From contig JAEZHR010000131.1 of assembly GCA_023416415.1 (NCBI GenBank), positions 1 through 7,883 of the forward strand: a DNA stretch of 7,883 bases. Direction: 5' to 3'. How positions within the stretch are numbered: position 1 is the first letter of the stretch; each line of letters starts with the position of its first letter. This DNA is from Pseudomonadota bacterium. Its GTDB lineage: Bacteria; Pseudomonadota; Gammaproteobacteria; Burkholderiales; Burkholderiaceae_D. The translations under genes and the position numbers were made by a program. This document shows positions 1 through 5,413 of the stretch, in pieces. The notes beneath the pieces were generated by a model, which was given only the letters and a program-made list of their open reading frames with translations, searched no databases and was not told the origin of the DNA.

Positions 1-819
1 TGCGGCGGGGGTACGAGTGAAAGAGCGGAGGAACTCTCGCAGTGGGCTTCCGGCGGGGGAAATTCAGTAGTTCCGCCTGCGCCTCAGGCAAGTACGGGCT
101 GGGAGGCTGTTCCCGACTTCGTTGTCGCGCCACCTTCTGCCCCCCTTAATCCGGCCGACGCGCCTGTCGCACCGGCACCGGCTTTCGGTTTTGATGCCTT
201 CCTCAGCATTGCTCCGGGGCAGGACGCGGCGCTTGTTGATGTTGTGACGCTTGAGGTGCGCGGCACAGGGTTGCGCAATGTCGAGCTGTTGCCGCCTGAG
301 GGCTATGCGCCCGTCATCGCCCGGTTCAACGTCATCAACGACTCGGTGGCCATGCTGCGGCTGGATACGCGAACCATGCTCAATGGGGTGCTGGCTGCGC
401 GCATCGTGGCCTTCAATGCCCCGCCGGGCGAAGGTGGGGCTGCCGTCGAGGTCATGCCGACGCGGCAGTGGCGGCTGGTGAACGATCCGCAGCCACGTTT
501 GAGCGGGCTGCTGCCGCCGCGCAGCTATCGACCGCTGGTCATTATTCAACCCGACGAACTTGCCTATGTCGATCCGGAGCCGCTGCGAGAGTTGTATGCG
601 CTGAGCGATGCCGCGCTGATGGCGCGTCTGAACAGCGATGGGGCGGCTATCAGGGCATTGATGGATCGCTATCAGACGGAGCAGATCTGGCTTGAGCCGA
701 CCGGCATCGACGGCTCGGGGCAGGGGGAGTGGTTCTATTGCCGGCGCAATCTCACTCTGCTTGCCTGCCAGGGCGGCTTTGCGGTGATGATCGCGCGCAT
801 GGAGGCGCTGCGGCCCTGA
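1..819 (+). CDS. Predicted lipoprotein with Pro/Ala-rich linker, 3' part only
   Basis: The frame is open from the first base to the TGA at 817-819, giving 272 residues with the N-terminus off the left edge. The first visible codon is Cys, followed by GGGTSE. A Cys followed by a Gly/Ser-rich stretch is typical just after a lipoprotein signal peptide, so this Cys may be the lipidated residue. The signal peptide itself is not visible, so this is inference. A Pro/Ala-rich linker covers about residues 22-60. A beta-rich segment follows (about residues 65-160: VVTLEVRGTGLRNVELLPPEGYAP). I recall similar segments in hypothetical Ig-like lipoproteins of Oxalobacteraceae. The C-terminal part is helical, then ends in an EWFYCRR...LLACQGG segment whose two Cys could form a disulfide. 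An internal GTG at 244 is only a fallback start and is unlikely to be the real one. I cannot assign a function. There is no visible link to motility, and the gene is probably an unrelated neighbour. Confidence 0.7.
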   Translation, partial: CGGGTSERAEELSQWASGGGNSVVPPAPQASTGWEAVPDFVVAPPSAPLNPADAPVAPAPAFGFDAFLSIAPGQDAALVDVVTLEVRGTGLRNVELLPPEGYAPVIARFNVINDSVAMLRLDTRTMLNGVLAARIVAFNAPPGEGGAAVEVMPTRQWRLVNDPQPRLSGLLPPRSYRPLVIIQPDELAYVDPEPLRELYALSDAALMARLNSDGAAIRALMDRYQTEQIWLEPTGIDGSGQGEWFYCRRNLTLLACQGGFAVMIARMEALRP

Positions 820-872
820 GGTGTCGCAGCGCAGCGTGTGCTGCAGCGGCCGGCCTCTGCTCCGATGATGCC

Positions 873-887
873 GGCATTTCAAATGCC
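873..887 (+). other. Short hairpin after the lipoprotein gene
   Basis: GGCATTT (873-879) and AAATGCC (881-887) are perfectly complementary and separated by one base, so the RNA would close with about five pairs around a 5-nt loop. It lies 54 bp after the lipoprotein stop. There is no T tract behind it, so it is not a standard intrinsic terminator, although it could end or protect the upstream transcript. Confidence 0.3.
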
Positions 888-959
888 TGGCCACATGAGG
901 AGCGGAGCCGGTGGACCACGGCGAGGATCGTGAGGAGGGGATTAGTGTGTTGCTCGCGA

Positions 960-975
960 TGTGTCGCAAATCACG
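960..975 (+). promoter_or_regulatory. CRP-like binding site, weak candidate
   Basis: TGTGT-CGCAAA-TCACG matches the CRP core TGTGA-N6-TCACA at 8 of 10 positions with the correct 6-bp spacer. A CATAAT box (5/6 to a sigma-70 -10) starts 13 bp downstream at 988-993, without a good -35. CRP activation of flhDC is established in E. coli; that a CRP-family protein acts here is inference. The site is over 500 bp from flhD, so a chance match is possible. Confidence 0.25.
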
Positions 976-1078
976 ATGCGGCGTTGCCATAATGAGAAAT
1001 ACAGGCAGGAAATTCGGCCCCCACCTGAATTGGCCGATGTCGTTGCCGTTAATCAGCGACAGCAGGACGGCGAGGGCG

Positions 1079-1128
1079 GCAAAAAAATTTTTGCGCAGCC
1101 CTAAAGTTTCGTTATCTGCTGCCGATAA
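1079..1128 (+). promoter_or_regulatory. Sigma-28 (FliA) promoter with upstream A/T tract
   Basis: TAAAGTTT at 1102-1109 and GCCGATAA at 1121-1128 are separated by exactly 11 bp, an 8/8 plus 8/8 match to the classical FliA consensus. Transcription would start near 1135. An A7T5 run at 1081-1092, flanked by GC on each side, falls at about -54 to -43 from that start, the usual place for an UP element contacted by the alpha subunit of RNA polymerase. The first recognisable gene downstream is flhD, about 350 nt away. FliA promoters normally drive late flagellar genes, so this one implies feedback on the master regulator or a separate RNA product. Confidence 0.88.
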
Positions 1129-1328
1129 ACAACATATCCGCATCATGGCGCCGAGTTTCGGTGCTGCGATTAATGCAAAAGAAGAGATTCAAAGCCCGTA
1201 TAGGAAAACGATTTTTCTGACACCAGTCGCCATCAGCGGCGCTTGATGGAAACGTGCAAGTCTCCAGAAAGCCGCGCCCAGAGCCGTTCTTCGCATTGAG
1301 ATCATGGCGAGGGGTGGCCTTTTCCCGC

Positions 1329-1353
1329 GCCTGTAGGATGAAATCCTACAGGC
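1329..1353. repeat. Perfect 11-bp-stem inverted repeat in the flhD leader
   Basis: GCCTGTAGGAT (1329-1339) and ATCCTACAGGC (1343-1353) are exact reverse complements around a GAA loop. As RNA this is a very stable hairpin, ending 130 nt before the flhD ATG and about 195 nt after the predicted FliA transcription start. There is no following U tract, so it is not a canonical terminator. As DNA it is a 25-bp palindrome that could bind a dimeric regulator. Confidence 0.6.
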
Positions 1354-1483
1354 CGTATGCGCACGCGTCCGACCGAAAATACGGGTGCATTCCTATTTCC
1401 CATGTGCAATTTCACCTTGAGAATCCGACTCAACGGTGCCGCCAAAGTGCGGCTTGCCTGACAGGAATGGGGAGTGCAAGAAA

Positions 1484-1801
1484 ATGAACACGAACGACAT
1501 GATGGCGGAAATCCGTGATGCCAATCTCAGCTATCTGATGTTGGCGCAGCAGATGATCCGGGCCGACAAGTCCAGTGCCATTTTTCGCCTCGGTATCAGC
1601 GAGGAGATTGCCGATCTCATTGAAGGACTCAGCAATGCCCAGCTTCTGAAGCTGGCGGGCACCAACATGATGCTTGCCCGTTTCCGTTTTGATAATGGCG
1701 CGATTCTCGGCATGCTCACCAATTACAGCAAGGACCGCGAGCTGGCGCATACGCATGCTGCGATTCTGATGGCCGGGCAGTCGGTGGAAACGCTTTCGTG
1801 A
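1484..1801 (+). CDS. flhD: Flagellar transcriptional activator subunit FlhD
   Basis: This is the FlhD subunit of the FlhD4C2 complex, which with sigma-70 activates early flagellar operons. The protein has 105 residues, slightly shorter than the roughly 116-119 of enteric FlhD. Family hallmarks are IRDANLSYLMLAQQMI (10-25), FRLGISEEIADLI (34-46) and LLKLAGTN...RFRFD (54-70). The ATG at 1484 is chosen over the in-frame GTG at 1436 because GGGGAG at 1469-1474 lies 9 nt upstream and the protein then begins MNTNDMMAEI, as in relatives. The position equivalent to Cys65 of E. coli FlhD, which forms an interchain disulfide there, is Ala65 here. ACAGGAATGGGGAG just upstream has two GGA-type elements that could bind CsrA over the ribosome site; this is speculative. 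flhC follows after 38 bp. Confidence 0.96.
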   Translation: MNTNDMMAEIRDANLSYLMLAQQMIRADKSSAIFRLGISEEIADLIEGLSNAQLLKLAGTNMMLARFRFDNGAILGMLTNYSKDRELAHTHAAILMAGQSVETLS

Positions 1802-1839
1802 AACGAGTGTGACCGGAACAGGCGGCGAGCGATAACAAC

Positions 1840-2397
1840 ATGTCCAAGAAAAGCGTAGTGACCGAAGCACAGGAGATTCAGCTTGCCATCGAGCTGATCC
1901 AGCTAGGTGCGCGCCTGCAGTTGCTTGAATCGGAAACTTCGCTATCGCGTGAGCGCCTGCTCAAGCTGTACAAGGAGCTCAAGGGCGTTTCGCCGCCGAA
2001 GGGCATGCTGCCATTCTCGACGGACTGGTTCATCACCTGGCAGCCGAACATCCATTCTTCGCTGTTCATCAACATCCACAAGTATCTGGTCGAGCACGCG
2101 CAGATTTCCGGCATCGAAGCGGTGATGAAGGCTTACAAGCTGTATCTGGAGCAGGTCGGAACGGATGCCGGCGGCGAGCCCGTACTCTCGCTCACGCGCG
2201 CATGGACGCTGGTGCGCTTCTTCGAATCCAAGATGCTGGAAACGGCCACCTGCAGCAAGTGCGGAGGCGATTTCGTCGTGCATCGGCTTGATCTGCATGC
2301 GGATTACGTCTGCGGCCTTTGCCACATGCCATCGCGCGCCGGCAAGACCAAGAAGGCGCGCGAAGAAAATGCAGGCAACAGCGAGCTGCGCGCGTAA
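1840..2397 (+). CDS. flhC: Flagellar transcriptional activator subunit FlhC
   Basis: This is the DNA-binding, zinc-containing partner of FlhD in the FlhD4C2 master activator. The protein has 185 residues, near the usual length. The N-terminal part has the family segment IQLAIELIQLGARLQLLE (13-30), followed by SLSRERL and the conserved GVSPPKGMLPFSTDWF (49-64) with WQPNIHSSLF behind it. Four Cys (138, 141, 158, 161) in CSKC and CGLC match the zinc ligands of E. coli FlhC (137, 140, 157, 160). The ribosome site is poor (AGGCGGCGAG about 10 nt before the ATG), so translation may partly depend on flhD. The basic tail after 165 (RAGKTKKAREEN) fits a nucleic-acid-binding protein. The next gene starts in the same frame 36 bp downstream. 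Confidence 0.97.
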   Translation: MSKKSVVTEAQEIQLAIELIQLGARLQLLESETSLSRERLLKLYKELKGVSPPKGMLPFSTDWFITWQPNIHSSLFINIHKYLVEHAQISGIEAVMKAYKLYLEQVGTDAGGEPVLSLTRAWTLVRFFESKMLETATCSKCGGDFVVHRLDLHADYVCGLCHMPSRAGKTKKAREENAGNSELRA

Positions 2398-2433
2398 CCC
2401 GCGCGTGACGCTCAGCTTCTCCACCCGCTGAAA

Positions 2434-3192
2434 ATGGCGGCGCTGCTGCGTCTGCCGGCGCTCCAGGCGCTGCTGGTTCAATTGGCGGCGCTCGTGCTGG
2501 CTGCGAGCCTGCTCGCGATTTCCGGCCTTCTCGGCACTCTTCAACCCACCATCCTGCATGTCTGCATCGCGCAGGGCGTCTTTGCCGCCATGCTGGCCTG
2601 GCGCGTCGGCATGCCCTACTGGTGGCTGCCCATTCATCTGCTGTTCGTCCCGACCTTGGCGCTGCTGCTTGCCATGCGCCTGCCGCCGTGGATCTTCCTG
2701 CTGCTGTTGCTCGTCATGCTGCCGCTGTACTGGCAGACCTTCCGTACCCGCGTGCCGTACTACCCGTCCTCTGCTGCGGTCCGGGACGCAGTGATCGAGT
2801 TGCTGCCGGCGCGGCCGCTGCGCTTTGTCGACATTGGGAGCGGATTCGGTGGGCTGGTGCTCGACATTGCGGTGCGGCGGCCTGACTGCATGTGCGAAGG
2901 CGTGGAGCTGGCGCCCCTTCCATGGTGCGTGAGCGTGCTGCGCGCACGCCTTTCGCGCGGGGGCGCGCGATTCATGTTCGGCGACTATGCGAATCTCGAC
3001 TTCAGCGGCCATGACGTAGTGTTCGCCTACCTGTCGCCGGCGGCCATGGCGGCGCTTTGGCGGAAGGCATGCGCCGAAATGCAGCCTGGTGCACTGCTCC
3101 TGAGTTATGAGTTCGCAGTTCCGGATGCGCCTGCCAGTCTGAGCGTGCAGCCAGAGCCCGGCGGTCCGTTCCTGTATGGCTGGCGATTTTGA
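2434..3192 (+). CDS. Membrane-anchored class I SAM-dependent methyltransferase
   Basis: A 252-residue protein with an N-terminal membrane part and a soluble C-terminal enzyme domain. Four hydrophobic segments are visible at about residues 10-34, 37-57, 62-82 and 84-100. From 128 a Rossmann-like domain begins with motif I FVDIGSGFGG (131-140), the glycine loop that binds SAM. GVELAP (156-161) carries the acidic residue at the end of strand 2, and GDYANLDF...DVVFAYLSP (183-202) matches the motif II/III region. Layout and motif spacing remind me of FAM173/ATPSCKMT lysine methyltransferases, which are membrane-tethered and modify membrane proteins. That is a resemblance from memory, not an alignment. 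The ATG has no Shine-Dalgarno sequence and lies 36 bp after flhC in the same frame, suggesting coupled translation. It is not a known flagellar core gene. The substrate is unknown; a flagellar, stator or other membrane protein is possible. Confidence 0.85.
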   Translation: MAALLRLPALQALLVQLAALVLAASLLAISGLLGTLQPTILHVCIAQGVFAAMLAWRVGMPYWWLPIHLLFVPTLALLLAMRLPPWIFLLLLLVMLPLYWQTFRTRVPYYPSSAAVRDAVIELLPARPLRFVDIGSGFGGLVLDIAVRRPDCMCEGVELAPLPWCVSVLRARLSRGGARFMFGDYANLDFSGHDVVFAYLSPAAMAALWRKACAEMQPGALLLSYEFAVPDAPASLSVQPEPGGPFLYGWRF

Positions 3193-3226
3193 TTGAAGGC
3201 CTGCGCCGGTGGGGGTCTTTCTGGTC

Positions 3227-3284
3227 ATCCGGCGTACCTGTCGCGCATGAGCGGCGTGCCGGATCCCAGTGCATGCGTCCGGCA
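3227..3284 (+). promoter_or_regulatory. Competing hairpins between the methyltransferase gene and motA
   Basis: ATCCGGC at 3227-3233 can pair with GCCGGAT at 3258-3264 (7 bp). Part of the same middle arm, TGCCGGA at 3257-3263, can instead pair with TCCGGCA at 3278-3284 (7 bp, 14-nt loop). The two structures exclude each other. Neither is followed by a U tract. They could mark the 3' end of the flhDC transcript or act as a switch, but GC-rich DNA makes chance pairing fairly easy. Confidence 0.3.
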
Positions 3285-3320
3285 GACATTATCAAACAGG
3301 CATTGTTATGGTGCCCGGGT

Positions 3321-3347
3321 TCAAGTTTTCCCCTGCATGGTCGTAAT
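3321..3347 (+). promoter_or_regulatory. motA: Sigma-28-like promoter upstream of motA, degenerate
   Basis: TCAAGTTT at 3321-3328 (7/8 to TAAAGTTT) is followed after exactly 11 bp by GTCGTAAT at 3340-3347 (4/8 to GCCGATAA). Transcription would begin near 3354, about 125 nt before motA. motA and che genes are usually FliA-dependent, which supports the call, but the -10 element is poor. The rest of the 3193-3479 gap shows no coding potential that I can support. Confidence 0.45.
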
Positions 3348-3479
3348 CGAGTACATGCGTATTGCAGGTGGTGGGCATTGTTCAAGGTGATCCGAGGAGC
3401 AGGTTCAGGTTGTGGTTCCTGCCCCGTCTTGGCAAAATGCTTGACCAATGGAAATAGTTACTACTGATCCGGAGCCCTT

Positions 3480-4340
3480 TTGCTAGTCCTTGCTGGATAC
3501 TTCATTGTTCTTGTCTCCGTATTCGGCGGATATGCGCTCGCCGGTGGACACCTCGCAGCGCTGCTTCAACCGGTGGAACTGCTGATGATTGGCGGTGCCG
3601 CGGTCGGCGCTTTCTTTGTGGGTAACAACGGCAAGGCCATCAAGGCCACGCTCAAGGCCTTGCCGACCCTGTTCAAGAGCTCTCGTTACAACAAGGCCTT
3701 GTACATGGAGCTGATGACCTTGCTGTTCGAACTGCTCAGCAAGGTGCGCAAGGAAGGCCTGATGTCGATCGAAGGCGACATCGACCGGCCATCGAGCAGT
3801 CCAATCTTCAGCAAGTACCCGGCGATTCTGGCCGAGCAGAGTGTGGTCGAGTTCATGACCGACTATCTGCGTCTCATGGTGTCCGGGAACATGGATGCCT
3901 TTCAGATCGAGAATCTGATGGACAACGAAATCGAGACCCATCAGACGGAATCCGAGATTCCCGTGCACGCGATCTCCAAGGTCGGGGATGCCATGCCGGC
4001 GTTCGGTATTGTCGCCGCGGTCATGGGGGTGGTGCACACCATGGGCTCGGTGGGCCTGCCGCCGGCGGAACTGGGCATTCTGATCGCGCATGCGCTGGTC
4101 GGTACCTTCCTGGGCATCCTGCTGGCCTACGGCTTCATCGGCCCGCTGGCGACCCTGCTCGAACAGAAGCTGCACGAATCGTCGAAGATGCTGCATTGTG
4201 TGAAGGTCACACTGCTGGCCAGCTTGAACGGATACGCTCCCGCCCTGGCGGTGGAGTTCGGTCGCAAGGTGCTGTTCTCGACGGAGCGGCCGTCGTTCAT
4301 GGAGCTGGAAGATCACATCAAGCAGTCCAAGTCGAAATAA
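3480..4340 (+). CDS. motA: Flagellar stator protein MotA, TTG start
   Basis: MotA forms the membrane ring around MotB that conducts protons and pushes on the rotor protein FliG. The product has 286 residues, the normal length. Transmembrane segments lie at about 1-21, 31-50, 171-190 and 200-222. The cytoplasmic loop carries Arg90 and Glu98, the rotor-facing charges of E. coli MotA, and Asp170/Pro173 sit in VGDAMPAFGIVAAVMGVVHTMGS-type sequence, so all key residues are present. The C-terminal NGYAPALAVEFGRKVLFSTERPSF is highly typical. The start is TTG at 3480: no ATG or GTG in this frame gives the expected N-terminus, while GGAG at 3471-3474 lies 5 nt upstream and the product then starts MLVLAGYFIVLVSVFGG, as in homologues. 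motB follows after a 54-bp gap containing a hairpin. Confidence 0.97.
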   Translation: MLVLAGYFIVLVSVFGGYALAGGHLAALLQPVELLMIGGAAVGAFFVGNNGKAIKATLKALPTLFKSSRYNKALYMELMTLLFELLSKVRKEGLMSIEGDIDRPSSSPIFSKYPAILAEQSVVEFMTDYLRLMVSGNMDAFQIENLMDNEIETHQTESEIPVHAISKVGDAMPAFGIVAAVMGVVHTMGSVGLPPAELGILIAHALVGTFLGILLAYGFIGPLATLLEQKLHESSKMLHCVKVTLLASLNGYAPALAVEFGRKVLFSTERPSFMELEDHIKQSKSK

Positions 4341-4357
4341 GAAGCAAAACAACAGCA

Positions 4358-4379
4358 GGGCGTTCGTCAGCGGACGCTC
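4358..4379 (+). other. Stable hairpin in the motA-motB gap
   Basis: GGGCGTTCG (4358-4366) and CGGACGCTC (4371-4379) form a 9-bp RNA stem with two G-U pairs around a UCAG loop. No U tract follows, so it is not a normal terminator. The stem ends 2 nt before the AGAGG of the motB ribosome site (4382-4386), so it could protect motA mRNA ends or lower motB translation. The stator needs more MotA than MotB (5:2), which makes this plausible but unproven. Confidence 0.45.
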
Positions 4380-4394
4380 GCAGAGGTAAGGGCG

Positions 4395-5372
4395 ATGGCC
4401 GACGAAGGGCTCAGGCCGATCATTGTCAAGCGAATCAAGAAGACCCGTGGCGGCAGCCATGCAGGGGCCTGGAAGATCGCCTATGCCGATTTCGTAACGG
4501 CAATGATGGCCTTCTTCCTGCTCATGTGGCTGCTCGGTTCGGCTTCGCAGGGCGACTTGAAGGGCATCGCGGATTACTTCAATACGCCGCTGAAGCTGGC
4601 GCTTGCCGGCGGTTCCGGTTCGGGCGACAGTTCCAGTGTGATCCAGGGGGGCGGCAAGGATCTCACACGCAAGGAAGGGCAGGTGCGCAAGGCGGAAGAC
4701 CCGTCCCTGCCCACGCCGCGCAGCCTGCGCGCCACCCAGACGCGCGGCCTGGAGGCAGAGCTGGAACGCCGGGAGCTTACGCGCCTGCTTGCGCTCAAGG
4801 GGGACATCGAGAAGCTGATCGAATCCCGTCCGATGCTGCGCCAGTTCAAGAACCAGCTGCTGCTCGATATCACGACCGAAGGATTGCGCATCCAGATCGT
4901 GGACGAACAGAACCGGCCGATGTTTGCATTGGCCAGCGCCGAGCTGCAGCCCTACACGAAAGACATCCTCAACGAGATCGCGCCGGTGCTCAACGACGTG
5001 CCGAACAAGGTCAGCCTGTCCGGTCATACCGACGCCAAGCCGTATGCCAGCGGCGAACGCAAGTACAGCAACTGGGAACTGTCGGCCGACCGGGCTAATG
5101 CTTCGCGCCGCGCCTTGATTGCGGGCGGCATGGAAGAAAGCAAGATCGTGCGTGTGGTCGGATTGTCCTCCGTGGTGCCGTTCGACCGCGAGAATCCGCT
5201 CAATCCGATCAATCGCCGCATCAGCATCATCGTGATGAACAAGAAGACAGAAGAAGCGGCATCGCGCGATCCGGAGACGGTGGATGTGACCAGTCCGGAC
5301 CATGTCGGGCAAGACGCGCGAACGGATGACCGTTTGCCAGTGGCGGCGGAGTCGGTGCCTGCCGCGGGCTAG
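4395..5372 (+). CDS. motB: Flagellar stator protein MotB
   Basis: MotB anchors the stator to peptidoglycan and carries the proton-binding aspartate. The product has 325 residues. A basic cytoplasmic N-terminus (VKRIKKTRGGSHAGAWKIAY) precedes a single membrane helix at about 30-50. It contains Asp32 in AYADFVTAMMAF, equivalent to the essential Asp32 of E. coli. A plug and linker region (51-150), partly Gly/Ser-rich (72-88), leads to an OmpA-like peptidoglycan-binding domain at about 155-282, with SGHTDAKPY (209-217), NWELSADRANASRRAL (226-241) and NPINRRISI (270-278). A polar tail of about 40 residues follows and is probably disordered. The ATG has AGAGG and AAGGG upstream at 4382-4392. motB is expected to be cotranscribed with motA and the following che genes. 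Confidence 0.97.
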   Translation: MADEGLRPIIVKRIKKTRGGSHAGAWKIAYADFVTAMMAFFLLMWLLGSASQGDLKGIADYFNTPLKLALAGGSGSGDSSSVIQGGGKDLTRKEGQVRKAEDPSLPTPRSLRATQTRGLEAELERRELTRLLALKGDIEKLIESRPMLRQFKNQLLLDITTEGLRIQIVDEQNRPMFALASAELQPYTKDILNEIAPVLNDVPNKVSLSGHTDAKPYASGERKYSNWELSADRANASRRALIAGGMEESKIVRVVGLSSVVPFDRENPLNPINRRISIIVMNKKTEEAASRDPETVDVTSPDHVGQDARTDDRLPVAAESVPAAG

Positions 5373-5413
5373 GCCCGACGTGCGCGCGGCGTATGGAGAG
5401 GACGGGTAGATCG

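Larger units (their letters stand above)
820..1483. other. Long non-coding region upstream of flhD
   Basis: These 664 bp lie between the lipoprotein stop and the flhD start. The middle (about 950-1220) is clearly more AT-rich than the flanking genes, as expected for promoter DNA. Short open frames cross it on both strands, but they lack family resemblance and run through promoter motifs. The region carries a small hairpin (873-887), a CRP-like half-site pair (960-975), a perfect sigma-28 promoter with an upstream A/T tract (1079-1128) and an inverted repeat (1329-1353). Long flhDC leaders with many inputs are known in enteric bacteria. I did not find a convincing sigma-70 promoter close to flhD. 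Confidence 0.7.

Noticed and set aside
64..1146. Long 360-codon open frame on the minus strand
   Set aside because: Most of it is antisense to the lipoprotein gene, its composition is Arg/His/Gln-rich as in shadow frames of GC-rich genes, and it starts inside the promoter region after the FliA elements. No family motif is visible.
911..1246. 111-codon plus-strand frame starting at GTG, with AGGAG upstream
   Set aside because: It has a passable ribosome site but runs through the perfect FliA promoter and the A7T5 tract, shows no recognisable domain, and has codon use unlike the flagellar genes.
1330..1352. Lux-box reading of the palindrome
   Set aside because: The CTG and CAG ends are separated by 15 bases rather than the 10 of a lux box, and no luxI/luxR-type gene is visible.
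1436..1483. Upstream GTG start for flhD
   Set aside because: It would add 16 residues not seen in FlhD relatives and would put the clear GGGGAG ribosome site inside the coding sequence.
1942..3228. 428-codon minus-strand frame
   Set aside because: It is antisense to flhC and the methyltransferase gene, both well supported. Its translation is a Gln/Arg/His-rich shadow.
3441..3467. TTGACC / TACTGA as a sigma-70 promoter for motA
   Set aside because: Spacing is 15 bp, the -10 is poor, and a start there would fall on or next to the motA ribosome site.
3189..3467. Short plus-strand frames between the methyltransferase gene and motA
   Set aside because: They lack ribosome sites and recognisable domains, and they cross the hairpins and the promoter candidate.
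4196..5098. 300-codon plus-strand frame across motA and motB
   Set aside because: It overlaps two unmistakable genes in another frame and is low-complexity Arg/Gly/Ala.
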